64,000 bases of DNA from Paenibacillus sp. J5C2022 (lineage in GTDB: Bacteria; Bacillota; Bacilli; Paenibacillales; Paenibacillaceae): the NCBI RefSeq assembly GCF_025567625.1, contig NZ_JAOQJC010000031.1, forward strand, positions 28,746 through 92,745, written 5' to 3'. A model generated the notes under the pieces. The model ran no database searches. It saw only the letters and a program-made list of their open reading frames with translations, and was not told where the DNA came from. Of the stretch, positions 24,915 to 33,892 are shown one piece after another. Numbering within the stretch: the stretch's first letter is position 1; the number at the start of each line of letters is the position of its first letter. The position numbers and the translations under genes were made by a program.

Positions 24915-27344
24915 GTGACCAAGAAATTAAGCGAGTACAACCAAAAACGGAATTTCGAAAGAACGTTGGAGCCGGAAGGGAAAATAGCGACTTCGGAAGA
25001 AGGCTTGAAATTCGTCGTCCAACATCATATGGCGAGAAGAGAACACTACGACTTGCGTCTGGAATGGGAGGGCGTTCTTCTAAGCTGGGCGGTGCCCAAG
25101 GGCCCCTCCTATAATCCTCATGACAGACGGCTGGCCGTCATGGTGGAGGACCATCCGCTGGAATACAGGAACTTCGAAGGAACGATACCGAAGGGACAAT
25201 ACGGCGGCGGAGTGGTCATGCTGTGGGATGAAGGCATCTGGGAACCGTATAGTGACGTGGAGAACGGGCTTCAGAAAGGCGAGTTGAAGTTTGTTCTAAG
25301 AGGGAAGCGGCTTCGGGGGAAGTGGGTATTGGTCCGCTGGCATGCCAAATCCGGCGAAGAGAAGGATAACTGGCTGCTCATGAAGGAAAAGGATGAGTAT
25401 GTGCAAACGGATGACGGGATATCGGAATTCGGCATCAGTATAAGAACCGGACGCACCATGGCGGAGATCGAAGCGGGGGAAGAGGAGAAATTCGTAAGGA
25501 ATCCCTTCAGCAAGGTCGAAGCGCAGCTGGCCAAATCCGTTCAAGCAATACCCGGAGGCGAGGATTGGCTATACGAGATGAAATACGACGGCTATAGAAT
25601 CATTGCGTTTGTGGAGGGCAACGATGTTCGGCTGTTAACGAGGAACGGCAATGATTATGCCAAGCGATTCCATGATATTGCCTCCGCTCTCGTCGACCTT
25701 GCAGCCGGAAGGGCAATGGTGCTGGACGGCGAAGTTGCCATCACAGACGAGTCGGGAAAGACGGATTTTCAGGCTCTGCAGAACTATTTGAAAAATCCCA
25801 AAGCCCGGAATCTGACCTATATCGTCTTCGATCTCCTTGCGCTGGATGGTGAAGACCTTCGAAGCACAAGCTTGACGGAGAGGAAAGAAAGGCTGGAGTC
25901 ATTGCTGCAAAATGCTCCGGGCAACCTTTATTACAGTCGTCATATTAGAGGGAGCGGCAAAGAAAGCTTCGCTGCTGCCTGCGAGGCTGGCATGGAAGGA
26001 ATTATCGGCAAAAAGGCTGGTTCCCTCTACAGCGGCACAAGGACCGGTGACTGGATTAAACTGAAATGCGATCGAAGGCAAGAATTCGTCATCGGAGGAT
26101 ATGCCCTGTCCGACAAAAAAACGAGCGGAATAAGCTCGCTTCTCCTTGGCGTCTATGAAGATGGGGAATTGGTCTACGCCGGACGTGCCGGTACCGGAAT
26201 GAGTGAGGCTGATGTGTTGGAGCTTGCGGGGAAATTCGAGCAATTAAAGAGAGAGACAACGCCTTTTAGACTTGCGCCGAAATCTAGAGCGCTGGAAAAG
26301 TTGATCTGGCTTGAGCCTGAGCTGGTGGCGGAAATCAAGTTCGCCGAATGGACCAAGGAACATCAATTAAGGCAAGCCAGCTTCAAAGGATTGCGTCTGG
26401 ATAAGGAACCAAGAGAGATCAAAAGGGAAGAAGCGGAGGAAGTATCGCAGCCTCAAGCTCCCGCTATAGAAGTGGAGAGATCCATGATGGCCCATTCAAA
26501 CAGCATAGTCATCGAAGGCATTCCGATTACGAACCCGGACAAGGTGCTGTTCGACGACCCTGAAATTACGAAAGAAGATGTGATCCGATATTACGCCAAG
26601 GTCGCGGGACATATGCTGCCCTATGCAAGCCGCAGAATTCTCACGCTTGTGCGTTGTCCCAAGGGAATATCTCAGGCTTGCTTCTATAAGAAGCACCCCG
26701 GACCTGACAACAAGGGAATTGTCACCATACCGATTACGACTGGCAGTGGGAAGAGGGAAGACTACTTCTATATAGAGAACTCGTCGGGGTTTATAGCCGA
26801 AGCGCAAATGGGCACGCTGGAATTTCATATTTGGGGAAGCCGCATCGACGAGCTGGAAAAGCCCGATATGATGGTGTTCGATCTGGACCCGGATGAAGGA
26901 ATGGATCTTGGCAGGGTGCGACAGGGGGCGCGGGATATGAAGAGTGTGCTTGATGAACTCTCGCTGCATTCCTACCTCAAGACGAGCGGGGGGAAAGGCT
27001 ACCATGTCGTCGTCCCATTTCAATCGGCGATGACTTGGGATCAGTTCCATGACTTTGCCAGACAGGTTGCCCAGGTAATGGAGCAGAAGTGGCCTGACCG
27101 TTACACAAGCAATGTGAGAAAGGCTAATCGCGCCGGCAAAATATTCATCGACTGGATTCGCAACGGCAGAGGCGCTACGAGCATCGCCCCCTATTCTATA
27201 AGAGCGAGAAAAGGCGGCAAGGTGTCCATGCCTATCTTATGGGACGAATTGGACACGGTTGCTCCCGATGGCGTCAATATGGCAGATGCGCTCTTGCGGA
27301 TCGGCGGCAGCGATCCTTGGAAGGATTTTTTTCGTGATCGCTGA
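24915..27344 (+). CDS. ligD: LigD-like ATP-dependent DNA ligase (PE-ligase-polymerase)
   Basis: An 809-residue three-domain end-joining enzyme. The 3'-phosphoesterase domain comes first (about 15-160; QHHMARREHYDLRLE, WAVPKGPS, PKGQYGGG). The ligase domain follows (about 205-500), with the adenylated lysine in KYDGYR (K223), LDGEVAI and EGIIGKK. The primase-polymerase domain is last (about 530-800), with FDLDPDEG and the TSGGKGYHVVVP segment. The order PE-LIG-POL differs from the mycobacterial POL-PE-LIG order. The GTG start at 24915 has no strong ribosome site. No ku gene, its usual partner, is in this window. It repairs double-strand breaks, often in spores. Confidence 0.92.
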   Translation: MTKKLSEYNQKRNFERTLEPEGKIATSEEGLKFVVQHHMARREHYDLRLEWEGVLLSWAVPKGPSYNPHDRRLAVMVEDHPLEYRNFEGTIPKGQYGGGVVMLWDEGIWEPYSDVENGLQKGELKFVLRGKRLRGKWVLVRWHAKSGEEKDNWLLMKEKDEYVQTDDGISEFGISIRTGRTMAEIEAGEEEKFVRNPFSKVEAQLAKSVQAIPGGEDWLYEMKYDGYRIIAFVEGNDVRLLTRNGNDYAKRFHDIASALVDLAAGRAMVLDGEVAITDESGKTDFQALQNYLKNPKARNLTYIVFDLLALDGEDLRSTSLTERKERLESLLQNAPGNLYYSRHIRGSGKESFAAACEAGMEGIIGKKAGSLYSGTRTGDWIKLKCDRRQEFVIGGYALSDKKTSGISSLLLGVYEDGELVYAGRAGTGMSEADVLELAGKFEQLKRETTPFRLAPKSRALEKLIWLEPELVAEIKFAEWTKEHQLRQASFKGLRLDKEPREIKREEAEEVSQPQAPAIEVERSMMAHSNSIVIEGIPITNPDKVLFDDPEITKEDVIRYYAKVAGHMLPYASRRILTLVRCPKGISQACFYKKHPGPDNKGIVTIPITTGSGKREDYFYIENSSGFIAEAQMGTLEFHIWGSRIDELEKPDMMVFDLDPDEGMDLGRVRQGARDMKSVLDELSLHSYLKTSGGKGYHVVVPFQSAMTWDQFHDFARQVAQVMEQKWPDRYTSNVRKANRAGKIFIDWIRNGRGATSIAPYSIRARKGGKVSMPILWDELDTVAPDGVNMADALLRIGGSDPWKDFFRDR

Positions 27345-27367
27345 TTCCATCATAGCAATGAAAACCA

Positions 27368-27401
27368 GACCTCGGGAGGGCTTAGTCCTTGACCGAGGTC
27401 T
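27368..27401 (+). terminator. Hairpin between ligD and the ABC operon
   Basis: AGACCTCGG (27368-27376) pairs perfectly with CCGAGGTCT (27393-27401) around 16 nt, followed by ATTCTG. The T-run is weak, so this is a moderate terminator for ligD. Confidence 0.55.
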
Positions 27402-27463
27402 ATTCTGTATGCCTCCGCCTTGCGGTATAGTTCTATTGAACAATCCAGTTGGGGGGAAATACC

Positions 27464-28384
27464 ATGACGAAATCAGTGCTGGAGCTTCGCGAAGTAACGA
27501 AATCGATCGGCAGTCGCAAGCTCGTTGACCAGCTGTCCTTCGAGGTTCAGGCAGGGGAAGTATTCGGCTTCCTGGGGCCGAACGGGGCAGGCAAAACGAC
27601 GACGATTCGAATGATCGTCGGATTAATCGCAATTAGCAAAGGAGAAATAACGATTAGCGGGTTCTCCTTGCGCAAGCAGTTCGAACTGGCGATGACCCAT
27701 GTCGGGGCCATCGTGGAAAATCCGGAAATGTATAAGTTCATGTCGGGGTACGATAATCTGGTTCACTTCGCAAGACGCCACAACGGCGTAACGAAGCAGC
27801 GGATCGACGAGGTCGTGCAACTGCTCGGCTTGCAGAATCGAATTCACGAGAAGGTGAAGCGATACTCGCTCGGCATGCGCCAGCGGCTGGGCGTGGCGCA
27901 AGCGATCCTCCATCGTCCGTCTTTGTTGATTCTCGACGAGCCTACGAATGGGCTGGACCCGGCGGGCATCCGCGAGCTGCGCGATTATCTGCGCATGCTG
28001 GCGAAGGAAGAGGGGCTCGCTGTTATCGTATCATCACACTTGCTATCCGAGATGGAGCTGATGTGTGATCGAATCGCCATCATTCAGAGCGGGAAGCTGG
28101 TGGACGTTCGATCGCTGCATGAAGCGCGCGGTCAAGCGCAGAGCAAGATCCTGCTGGAAGTGAAGGATGCGTCTGCCGTCCAGCTTCTGCTCGCCCAGGC
28201 TTTCGAGACGATGCCGATCGCGATCCATGGAGGTCAGCTGGAGCTTGCCGCAGAGGCCGCCCGCATCCCCGATATCGTGAAGTTGCTCGTTCAGTCAGGT
28301 GTAGACGTCATGGGCATTCATGCCGTTCGGCAAACATTGGAAGAGCAATTCCTTGAAGTGACAGGAGGCGAGTTGATTGTCTAA
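27464..28384 (+). CDS. BcrA-like ABC transporter ATP-binding protein
   Basis: A 306-residue ATPase: Walker A FLGPNGAGKTTTIRM, signature YSLGMRQRLG, Walker B LLILDEPTNGLDPAG and a C-terminal accessory domain of about 80 residues. This layout fits BcrA-type exporters that give resistance to bacitracin and related peptides. TTGGGGGG at 27449-27456 before the ATG at 27464 supports the start; a codon upstream at 27449 would lie inside the ribosome site. The permease gene overlaps its end by 8 bp. Confidence 0.92.
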   Translation: MTKSVLELREVTKSIGSRKLVDQLSFEVQAGEVFGFLGPNGAGKTTTIRMIVGLIAISKGEITISGFSLRKQFELAMTHVGAIVENPEMYKFMSGYDNLVHFARRHNGVTKQRIDEVVQLLGLQNRIHEKVKRYSLGMRQRLGVAQAILHRPSLLILDEPTNGLDPAGIRELRDYLRMLAKEEGLAVIVSSHLLSEMELMCDRIAIIQSGKLVDVRSLHEARGQAQSKILLEVKDASAVQLLLAQAFETMPIAIHGGQLELAAEAARIPDIVKLLVQSGVDVMGIHAVRQTLEEQFLEVTGGELIV

Positions 28385-29333
28385 TTTCATAGGGCTGGTT
28401 CGCAACGAAAATATGAAAATCTATCGCAGGCCGAGAACATGGGTACTGATTGCGGTGCTGCTGATGTCCGTCGCGCTCATGAGCGGTGTGATGAAATGGG
28501 AAGAAAACCGCACCGACCAGATCGGCTGGGAGCAGCGGGTAAGCGGTTATGTCGAAGAACTTCAGCAATATATAGCGGAGAAGGAGGATATCGGAGAAGA
28601 AGAGAGGACCATGCTGGAGAATGAGATCAAGCTGAACCAATATTACTTGGAGCATGATAGAAATCCCTTCGCATTGACGCACTGGGAATACGTGCAAAAT
28701 TCGGCCGGCATAATCATTCTGGTGACGCTGCTCACCGTCATTATCGCGGCCGATATGGTGGCAGCGGAATTCACGTGGGGAACGATCAAGCTGCTGCTGG
28801 TCGGTCCTGCATCGCGAACGAAAATACTGTTGAGCAAATATGCGGTGACCTTGACGTTCGCATTGATGCTGCTCTTGCTCTGCTTCGCTTCCGCTTACTT
28901 GGCTGGCGGCATTCTTGAAGGCTTCTCATCGGCTTCCGAGCCGCGTGTGACCGTTGATGCCAGCGGCATCGTGCAAGAGGGCTCCATGCTGGCGCATGCG
29001 CTGCAAACTTACGGCTACTCCGTCGTATCGCTTGTCATGTATGTGACAATGGCTTTCATGATATCAGCTGCGTTCCGGAGCTCTTCGATGGCCATCGCGT
29101 TCTCTCTTCTGTTCATGCTGCTCGGCAGTACGTTGTCGGCGTTGCTCAGCAAGTTTGAATGGTCCAAGTATTTATTGTTCTCCAATATTGATCTGACCAA
29201 CTACTTGGAGGGTGGCACGCCGCTGCGGCCGGAGATGACGTTGTCGTTCTCCATCACCATGCTTCTGCTGTATTATGTCGTGTTCCAAGTAACAGCGTGG
29301 CTGCTGTTCACGAGACGCGACGTTGCCGCTTAA
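28377..29333 (+). CDS. BcrB-like ABC-2 permease
   Basis: A 318-residue membrane protein with about six helices and a large loop (about 35-100) after the first, as in ABC-2 permeases encoded beside BcrA-type ATPases. It contains LTVIIAADMVAAEFTWGTIK, a signature of this group. It begins at a TTG (28377) inside the end of the ATPase gene, behind AGGAGGCG. It supplies the membrane channel of the exporter. Confidence 0.9.
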   Translation: MSNFIGLVRNENMKIYRRPRTWVLIAVLLMSVALMSGVMKWEENRTDQIGWEQRVSGYVEELQQYIAEKEDIGEEERTMLENEIKLNQYYLEHDRNPFALTHWEYVQNSAGIIILVTLLTVIIAADMVAAEFTWGTIKLLLVGPASRTKILLSKYAVTLTFALMLLLLCFASAYLAGGILEGFSSASEPRVTVDASGIVQEGSMLAHALQTYGYSVVSLVMYVTMAFMISAAFRSSSMAIAFSLLFMLLGSTLSALLSKFEWSKYLLFSNIDLTNYLEGGTPLRPEMTLSFSITMLLLYYVVFQVTAWLLFTRRDVAA

Positions 29334-29503
29334 TAGGGTCGCGAGGTTGTTAATGGCATAGCGAATCGGGGTTGTCTCGCAAGGCATCATGGATGCTGGA
29401 ACGAGATGACCTCTTTCGCATGAACTAAGTATTGCAACGATGGGCGTTGGATGGATTGTAATAGTGGTATAATAATAGCAAATGATGGCGGAAAGGATGG
29501 AAT

Positions 29504-29815
29504 GTGGTCATGGAAGCCTCGAATAAAACATTGAGAGTTTGTGAAAAAGGTCATCGCTACTATAAAAGCAGCGATTGTCCGACCTGTCCGGTCTGCGAAC
29601 AGGATATGAAGCCGAAATCCGGATTTCTATCGCAATTGTCCAATCCTGCCCGGCGCGCATTGGAGCATGAAGGCATTACGACTCTGCAGAAGCTCTCAGA
29701 ATATACTGAGCGCGATATTCTGCGCTTGCATGGAATAGGTCCCAGTTCAATGCCCAAGCTGCGGGATGCGCTGCAGTCGCAAGGCTTGTCGTTCCAGCAT
29801 GCGAATAAAGGCTGA
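29504..29815 (+). CDS. Small protein with zinc-ribbon-like start and helix-hairpin-helix (RNA polymerase alpha C-terminal-like) domain
   Basis: A 103-residue protein. The first 35 residues contain CEKGHRYYKSSDCPTCPVC, with four cysteines able to bind zinc. Residues 40-100 read as a helix-hairpin-helix fold like that of the RNA polymerase alpha C-terminal domain (EGITTLQKLSEYTERDILRL, then GIGPSSMPKLRDAL). Similar proteins are annotated in Paenibacillus as RNA polymerase alpha CTD-like proteins. A GTG at 29504 or the ATG at 29510 could be the start; AAAGGA favours the GTG. DNA binding is likely, the role unknown. Confidence 0.7.
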   Translation: MVMEASNKTLRVCEKGHRYYKSSDCPTCPVCEQDMKPKSGFLSQLSNPARRALEHEGITTLQKLSEYTERDILRLHGIGPSSMPKLRDALQSQGLSFQHANKG

Positions 29816-29836
29816 AACTAAACATAGGAGGAATAC

Positions 29837-30409
29837 ATGTCCTGGAGCAAATTGAAGCAACAGCTGGAGAGCTTTCTCTGTCCTGCGTTGGTTGGAACGT
29901 ACGAATATCGCTCAACGAGCTATCGTTATGTATCTGACAAAGCAGGGCAATGCTATATTTCGGTAGATAAAAAGAATGTGCTCAACATGAGCGATGCCGC
30001 TAAATGGATTAGATGGTATGGGACGGAGCTGGAAATAAAAAATGATCCAACCATCCAGGTTCCTGTCACGGATGAAGAGATTGAACTCATCAGGAAGGAG
30101 ATCAAAGGGAATGTTCCGGAGGATCGTCTGCAGGTTATCGCTAGCGGCAGGAAAAAATCCGAACATGCAAAGAAGCTCTGGATGGCGCAGTCGGAATTAA
30201 GCAAGTCCAATTTCAACGATGTTGCGACCCGATTTCTATCTACCTCTATTGAGGAAAGTCTGGAAAGCCATCATATCTTATTGAATGTTCTTGCATTGGT
30301 GGACAGGCGAGTAGGGAAGAAACGGATTGTTAACATGAGCAAGACGATAAAGCTGAAGCACCCCGTCGTACAATATTTTTATGAGCTGAGACTCAGTACT
30401 TACCGATAA
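29837..30409 (+). CDS. Uncharacterised protein, possibly SF0329 family
   Basis: A 190-residue soluble protein. It starts WSKLKQQLESFLCPAL and has a YRYVSDKAGQCYISVDKKNVLN segment, which I recall from proteins annotated as SF0329 family; I am not certain of this. The C-terminal half is helical and basic (VGKKRIVNMSKTIKLKHPVVQYFY). No enzyme motif is recognised. It lies 21 bp after the previous gene with a GGAGG ribosome site, so the two are probably co-transcribed. Confidence 0.6.
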   Translation: MSWSKLKQQLESFLCPALVGTYEYRSTSYRYVSDKAGQCYISVDKKNVLNMSDAAKWIRWYGTELEIKNDPTIQVPVTDEEIELIRKEIKGNVPEDRLQVIASGRKKSEHAKKLWMAQSELSKSNFNDVATRFLSTSIEESLESHHILLNVLALVDRRVGKKRIVNMSKTIKLKHPVVQYFYELRLSTYR

Positions 30410-30427
30410 ATCACAGCTTAAAAACAG

Positions 30428-30466
30428 AAAAATGCCGCTTCTCCCGATACGGAAGAGCGGCATTTT
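30428..30466. terminator. Bidirectional terminator
   Basis: AAAAATGCCGCTTCTCC (30428 onward) pairs with GGAAGAGCGGCATTTT ending at 30466. A-runs on one side and T-runs on the other make it work for both convergent genes. Confidence 0.92.
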
Positions 30467-30470
30467 CCAT

Positions 30471-32507
30471 TTATGGCAGTACGATGACTTGTCCCGGATA
30501 AATGAAGCTAGGATTTTTAATCGTATCCTTGTTTAATTCATAGATTTGTTTCCAAAGCATTCCGTTGTTTAATGTTTTCTTAGCAATACTATAGAGAGTG
30601 TCTCCCTTTACGACTGTATAAGTTTTAACTTCTTCAGTTGTTTCCGAGGACTCGCCGGCAGGAGCTTCGGTTGATTCCGATCCTTCCGATCCTTCGGTTT
30701 GTTCTGATTGCCATTCTTTTACCGATTTGATGGAATAGCTGTCCGCACTCGGCTTAACAAGTTCTCCGCCGTTAAGGTACTTTGTAAATAGTTCAACAAG
30801 CGGTACGGCATATTCAATGTGAGTTTCCTCTTTTACACCAGGGTCTCTTTGCACAGCCTTTTCAAACGTGACATAGCCGTCTTTGCCCAGAGCTGTGAAG
30901 GAGTTCGTAGCTACAATATAGGTTTTATCCAAGTCGATGGGAGACCATTCGCCTGTCTCTCTATCTTTTACTTCTACGTTATATACGCTCTTGACGTCAT
31001 CTCCTGCATTCAAGTAAACGTCATATCGCAAGTGCGATGCGTAAGGGAACGCGCCTGTGGACTGGGTGATGCCTTGCGAATAACGAATCGCTTCATCCAG
31101 CACATTGCTTACTTCTTCGCCAGTTAATTTAAGCGTAGTCACTGTGTTGGAGAAAGGCAGCATAGTGTAGGCATCTGCCATTGTGAAGCTGCCCTGTAAA
31201 AAGGTGGACCTTACGCCGCCGGCGTTCTGAATGGCAAGGTCAGCATGCGGCAAGCCGTATAAGAATGAGTCGGCAACAACTTGTGCTGCAAAGCTGCCGT
31301 TCGCGTCCTTCACATCTGTAAATGGCTTAGGGACCCGTTCGTTGGTTAGTGTTTCTTTCACAGTGCCGATGACGGTCGCCATTTCTGCCTCTACCGCTTC
31401 CTTGTAAGGTGCAATAATCTCCTCCACAACAGGATTGGTATTGCCCTCTACCAGCACATTGCTTTTTGCAATCGCAGCTTTGATGTTGGCCACTGCAGTC
31501 TCGTCAGCGTCGACCCACTTACTGTCTACATTAATCTGATAAGGGCCGTTAACGGGAGCAATGGGTTTTCCTGCTGCGCTGATAACTTCGCCTTGCTCAT
31601 CGAATGTCAAATCAATTTTGCCCAGAACCTTCGCATATTCCCATGCTTGAACGATGTAAGTGTCTTTACCATCGGCATTTTTAACAACCGTTGGATATTC
31701 GCCGGTTACAGGCAATCCCAGATCTTTCATTTCGCCCGAGGAGTCAAGCAAGTTGTGTGTATCTCCGCCGATAATCAAGTCGATGTCGTTGGTTTCGGCT
31801 GCCAGAACCTGATCGAAGTCATAACCCAGGTGGCTCAGAACCAGGATTTTATTTATGCCTTGCTCTTTTACATCTTCAACGGCAGACTTTACAAACTCGA
31901 TTTCGTTAATGAAGTCAACATCATCGCTAACAAGCGAGGATTCCTTTGTTTTTTCAATTTTTACAACGCCGATAATGGCTACCTTCTCACCGTTTACTTC
32001 TTTAATCATGTATGGTTTGTCCAGTTTTCCATAGAGAGGAGATTTCTCAGTCGGTTTAATATTACCCGATAATACCGGGAATGTTGCCATATCGTACAAG
32101 TCGGCAAGGCGCTGGTCACCCTCGTCAAACTCATGGTTGCCAACCATGTAAGCGTCGGGCTGCAAGGCGTTTAACACCTTTATGTCCGTTTCGCCCTTGT
32201 AGAGGCTGAAATATAGTGTGCCGTTCACTTCACCGCTTTGCAAATACAAGGAGTGGTCGTTTTTGTATTCATTAATCAACGAGGATATGTAAGACATTCC
32301 GCCTAACTCCAAGCGTACTTTTTCGCCTTCTTGTGCGTCGTCATAATCTAAGCTTACATCGTAAGTTTGACTTTCCAAGTGCGAATGGTGGTCATTCAAG
32401 TGCATGATGGTTAAATCGAAAGATTCGGAGGCAAGTACAGCTGCGGGGCTGCTTAAAGAAGAAACCATTAATGCTGTTAAGCCCAGACCAACCCATTTTC
32501 TTTTCAA
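30471..32507 (-). CDS. Exported 5'-nucleotidase-type metallophosphatase with a LysM domain
   Basis: A protein of about 678 residues. A signal peptide (KRKWVGLGLTALMV then SSPAAVLAS) is followed by a calcineurin-like metallophosphatase domain with LTIMHLNDHHSH, GNHEFDEG and GGDTHNL, and a 5'-nucleotidase C-terminal domain (NAGGVRSTFLQG, LPFSNTVTTL). A serine/glutamate-rich linker (TEGSEGSESTEAPAG) leads to a C-terminal LysM domain (YTVVKGDTLYSIAKK) that holds it on peptidoglycan. It likely releases nucleosides and phosphate from extracellular nucleotides. AAGGAG before a TTG (32507) fits the start; no ATG fits the signal peptide better. Confidence 0.9.
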   Translation of the reverse strand: MKRKWVGLGLTALMVSSLSSPAAVLASESFDLTIMHLNDHHSHLESQTYDVSLDYDDAQEGEKVRLELGGMSYISSLINEYKNDHSLYLQSGEVNGTLYFSLYKGETDIKVLNALQPDAYMVGNHEFDEGDQRLADLYDMATFPVLSGNIKPTEKSPLYGKLDKPYMIKEVNGEKVAIIGVVKIEKTKESSLVSDDVDFINEIEFVKSAVEDVKEQGINKILVLSHLGYDFDQVLAAETNDIDLIIGGDTHNLLDSSGEMKDLGLPVTGEYPTVVKNADGKDTYIVQAWEYAKVLGKIDLTFDEQGEVISAAGKPIAPVNGPYQINVDSKWVDADETAVANIKAAIAKSNVLVEGNTNPVVEEIIAPYKEAVEAEMATVIGTVKETLTNERVPKPFTDVKDANGSFAAQVVADSFLYGLPHADLAIQNAGGVRSTFLQGSFTMADAYTMLPFSNTVTTLKLTGEEVSNVLDEAIRYSQGITQSTGAFPYASHLRYDVYLNAGDDVKSVYNVEVKDRETGEWSPIDLDKTYIVATNSFTALGKDGYVTFEKAVQRDPGVKEETHIEYAVPLVELFTKYLNGGELVKPSADSYSIKSVKEWQSEQTEGSEGSESTEAPAGESSETTEEVKTYTVVKGDTLYSIAKKTLNNGMLWKQIYELNKDTIKNPSFIYPGQVIVLP

Positions 32508-32602
32508 AATAATTCTCTCCTTTTGTATGGTGATAAGCCTGATTATAGGGATGGAGTATTCTTGAAACATAAATTGCAGGTTAATATTATGTAAAATCCG
32601 AC

Positions 32603-32631
32603 TTGACGTTTGGCAGCTTTGCGATTAAGAT
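32603..32631 (+). promoter_or_regulatory. Promoter of the phosphodiesterase gene
   Basis: TTGACG (32603-32608), a 17-bp spacer and TAAGAT (32626-32631) form a good sigma-A promoter about 170 bp before the next gene. The space between holds no gene or obvious structure. Confidence 0.6.
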
Positions 32632-32805
32632 GAGTGTGTATTCATGAGGTATTTGTTGTTTTTTATTGGTTTTTAGTTGACTTCAGCGTCTGTCATTTTT
32701 ACAGCTATTGTGCTTCCATCGATGATTACAGGGTGTCGGGATGTTGGGGTATTGGGGCATTCGTCCACGTGTTTCAAAGCTTTTAATTTCGAGGAGGAAT
32801 ATTCT

Positions 32806-33579
32806 ATGGGTGAAAAAGTGCTGCTCATCTCGGTAGACGGGATGCGTCCTGACAGCTTGGAAGCGGCGGGGCATTCATTTGTGAAAGAAATGATGAAGAA
32901 AGGGAGCTATACGCTGCATGCGCAAACGGTTATGCCGAGCGTAACCTTGCCGTGTCATATGTCGATGTTCCACAGCGTGCCGCCTGAGCGTCATGGCATT
33001 GTGGATAATGTGTATACGCCGCAGGTTCGTCCAGTCGCAGGCCTTTGCGAGCAACTGCGCAGCCATGAGAAGGTATGCGCTTTTTTCTATAACTGGTCGG
33101 AGCTTCGCGATTTGACGCGTCCCGGCTCACTAGCCTACAGCTCTTATATTTCCGGCGACATTTCCTACGAGGCTTCCAACAAGAAGATCACCGAGCAAGC
33201 TATCGACTACATGAATCAAGATGCGCCTGATTTTACGTTTTTGTATCTGGGGCATGTCGATGAAGCCGGCCATAAGTACGGGTGGATGTCGGCCGAATAT
33301 ATCCAGGCCGTCCACGATTCCTGGGCATGCATCGAACAAGCGGCTTGTGCCATTCCGGAGCAATATACCGTTATCGTCACGTCGGATCATGGTGGCCACG
33401 GGCGTGGACACGGAACGGATATGCCGGAGGATATGACCATTCCGTTATTAATGACAGGGCCGACAATTGCATCCGGGAAGCAGATTGACACTGCCAGCAT
33501 TCTCGATATAGCGCCAACTGTCGCGAAATTGCTCGGTGTGCCGGGCAACAAGGACTGGGAGGGCAACTGCCTGGTGTAA
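32806..33579 (+). CDS. Alkaline phosphatase-superfamily (nucleotide pyrophosphatase/phosphodiesterase-like) enzyme
   Basis: A 257-residue enzyme of the NPP-like branch. Visible metal and catalytic sites are LISVDGMRPD (first metal aspartate), MPSVTLPCHMSMF (nucleophile threonine), HVDEAGHKYG (aspartate and histidine) and TSDHGGHGRGHG (DHGGH). It lacks a signal peptide, so it probably acts inside the cell. GAGGAGG at 32791-32797 fixes the ATG at 32806, and codons upstream are not needed. The substrate is a phosphodiester or pyrophosphate of unknown nature. Confidence 0.88.
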   Translation: MGEKVLLISVDGMRPDSLEAAGHSFVKEMMKKGSYTLHAQTVMPSVTLPCHMSMFHSVPPERHGIVDNVYTPQVRPVAGLCEQLRSHEKVCAFFYNWSELRDLTRPGSLAYSSYISGDISYEASNKKITEQAIDYMNQDAPDFTFLYLGHVDEAGHKYGWMSAEYIQAVHDSWACIEQAACAIPEQYTVIVTSDHGGHGRGHGTDMPEDMTIPLLMTGPTIASGKQIDTASILDIAPTVAKLLGVPGNKDWEGNCLV

Positions 33580-33626
33580 GAGAGCGGATTGATGAACTGC
33601 AAGGGGCATTATAAATAGGTGAAAAA

Positions 33627-33663
33627 AGGACGCCAAGGAGCGAATAGCTTCTTGGCGTCCTTT
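33627..33663 (+). terminator. Terminator of the phosphodiesterase gene
   Basis: AGGACGCCAAGGAGC (from 33627) pairs with GCTTCTTGGCGTCCT ending at 33661, followed by TTCATT. Confidence 0.88.
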
Positions 33664-33677
33664 CATTGCTGAAGGGC

Positions 33678-33830
33678 GTGTGAGCGCGCCTGCAGTGTAT
33701 GTAGCCAACACTAAATTGGCGGAATCCCGTGCGAGCGCGCCTGCAGTGTATGTAGCCAACACTAAATTGGCGGAATCCCGTGCGAGCGCGCCTGCAGTGT
33801 ATGTAGCCAACACTAAATTGGTGAAATCCC
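33678..33830. repeat. Three tandem 51-bp repeats, related to the 5.3-6.2 kb array
   Basis: Units start at 33678, 33729 and 33780 and read GTGCGAGCGCGCCTGC, then AGTGTATGTAGCCAACACT, then AAATTGGCGGAATCCC. The unit length (51 bp), the start GGGCGTG(C/T)GAGC and the core GTGTATGnnnCCnACACT match the larger array, while the rest has diverged. It again follows a terminator. A partial fourth unit may begin at 33831 (GTGCGTGCC). Confidence 0.9.
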
Positions 33831-33892
33831 GTGCGTGCCGGAAAGGAATAGTAAAAAGGCGCTGCAGGAATTTTTCTTATTTTATGATTTTC

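Noticed and set aside
24734..24940. Minus-strand 68-codon frame between the chemoreceptor and ligD
   Set aside because: No ribosome site or homology recognised, and it overlaps the ligD start. The stretch is treated as gene-free.
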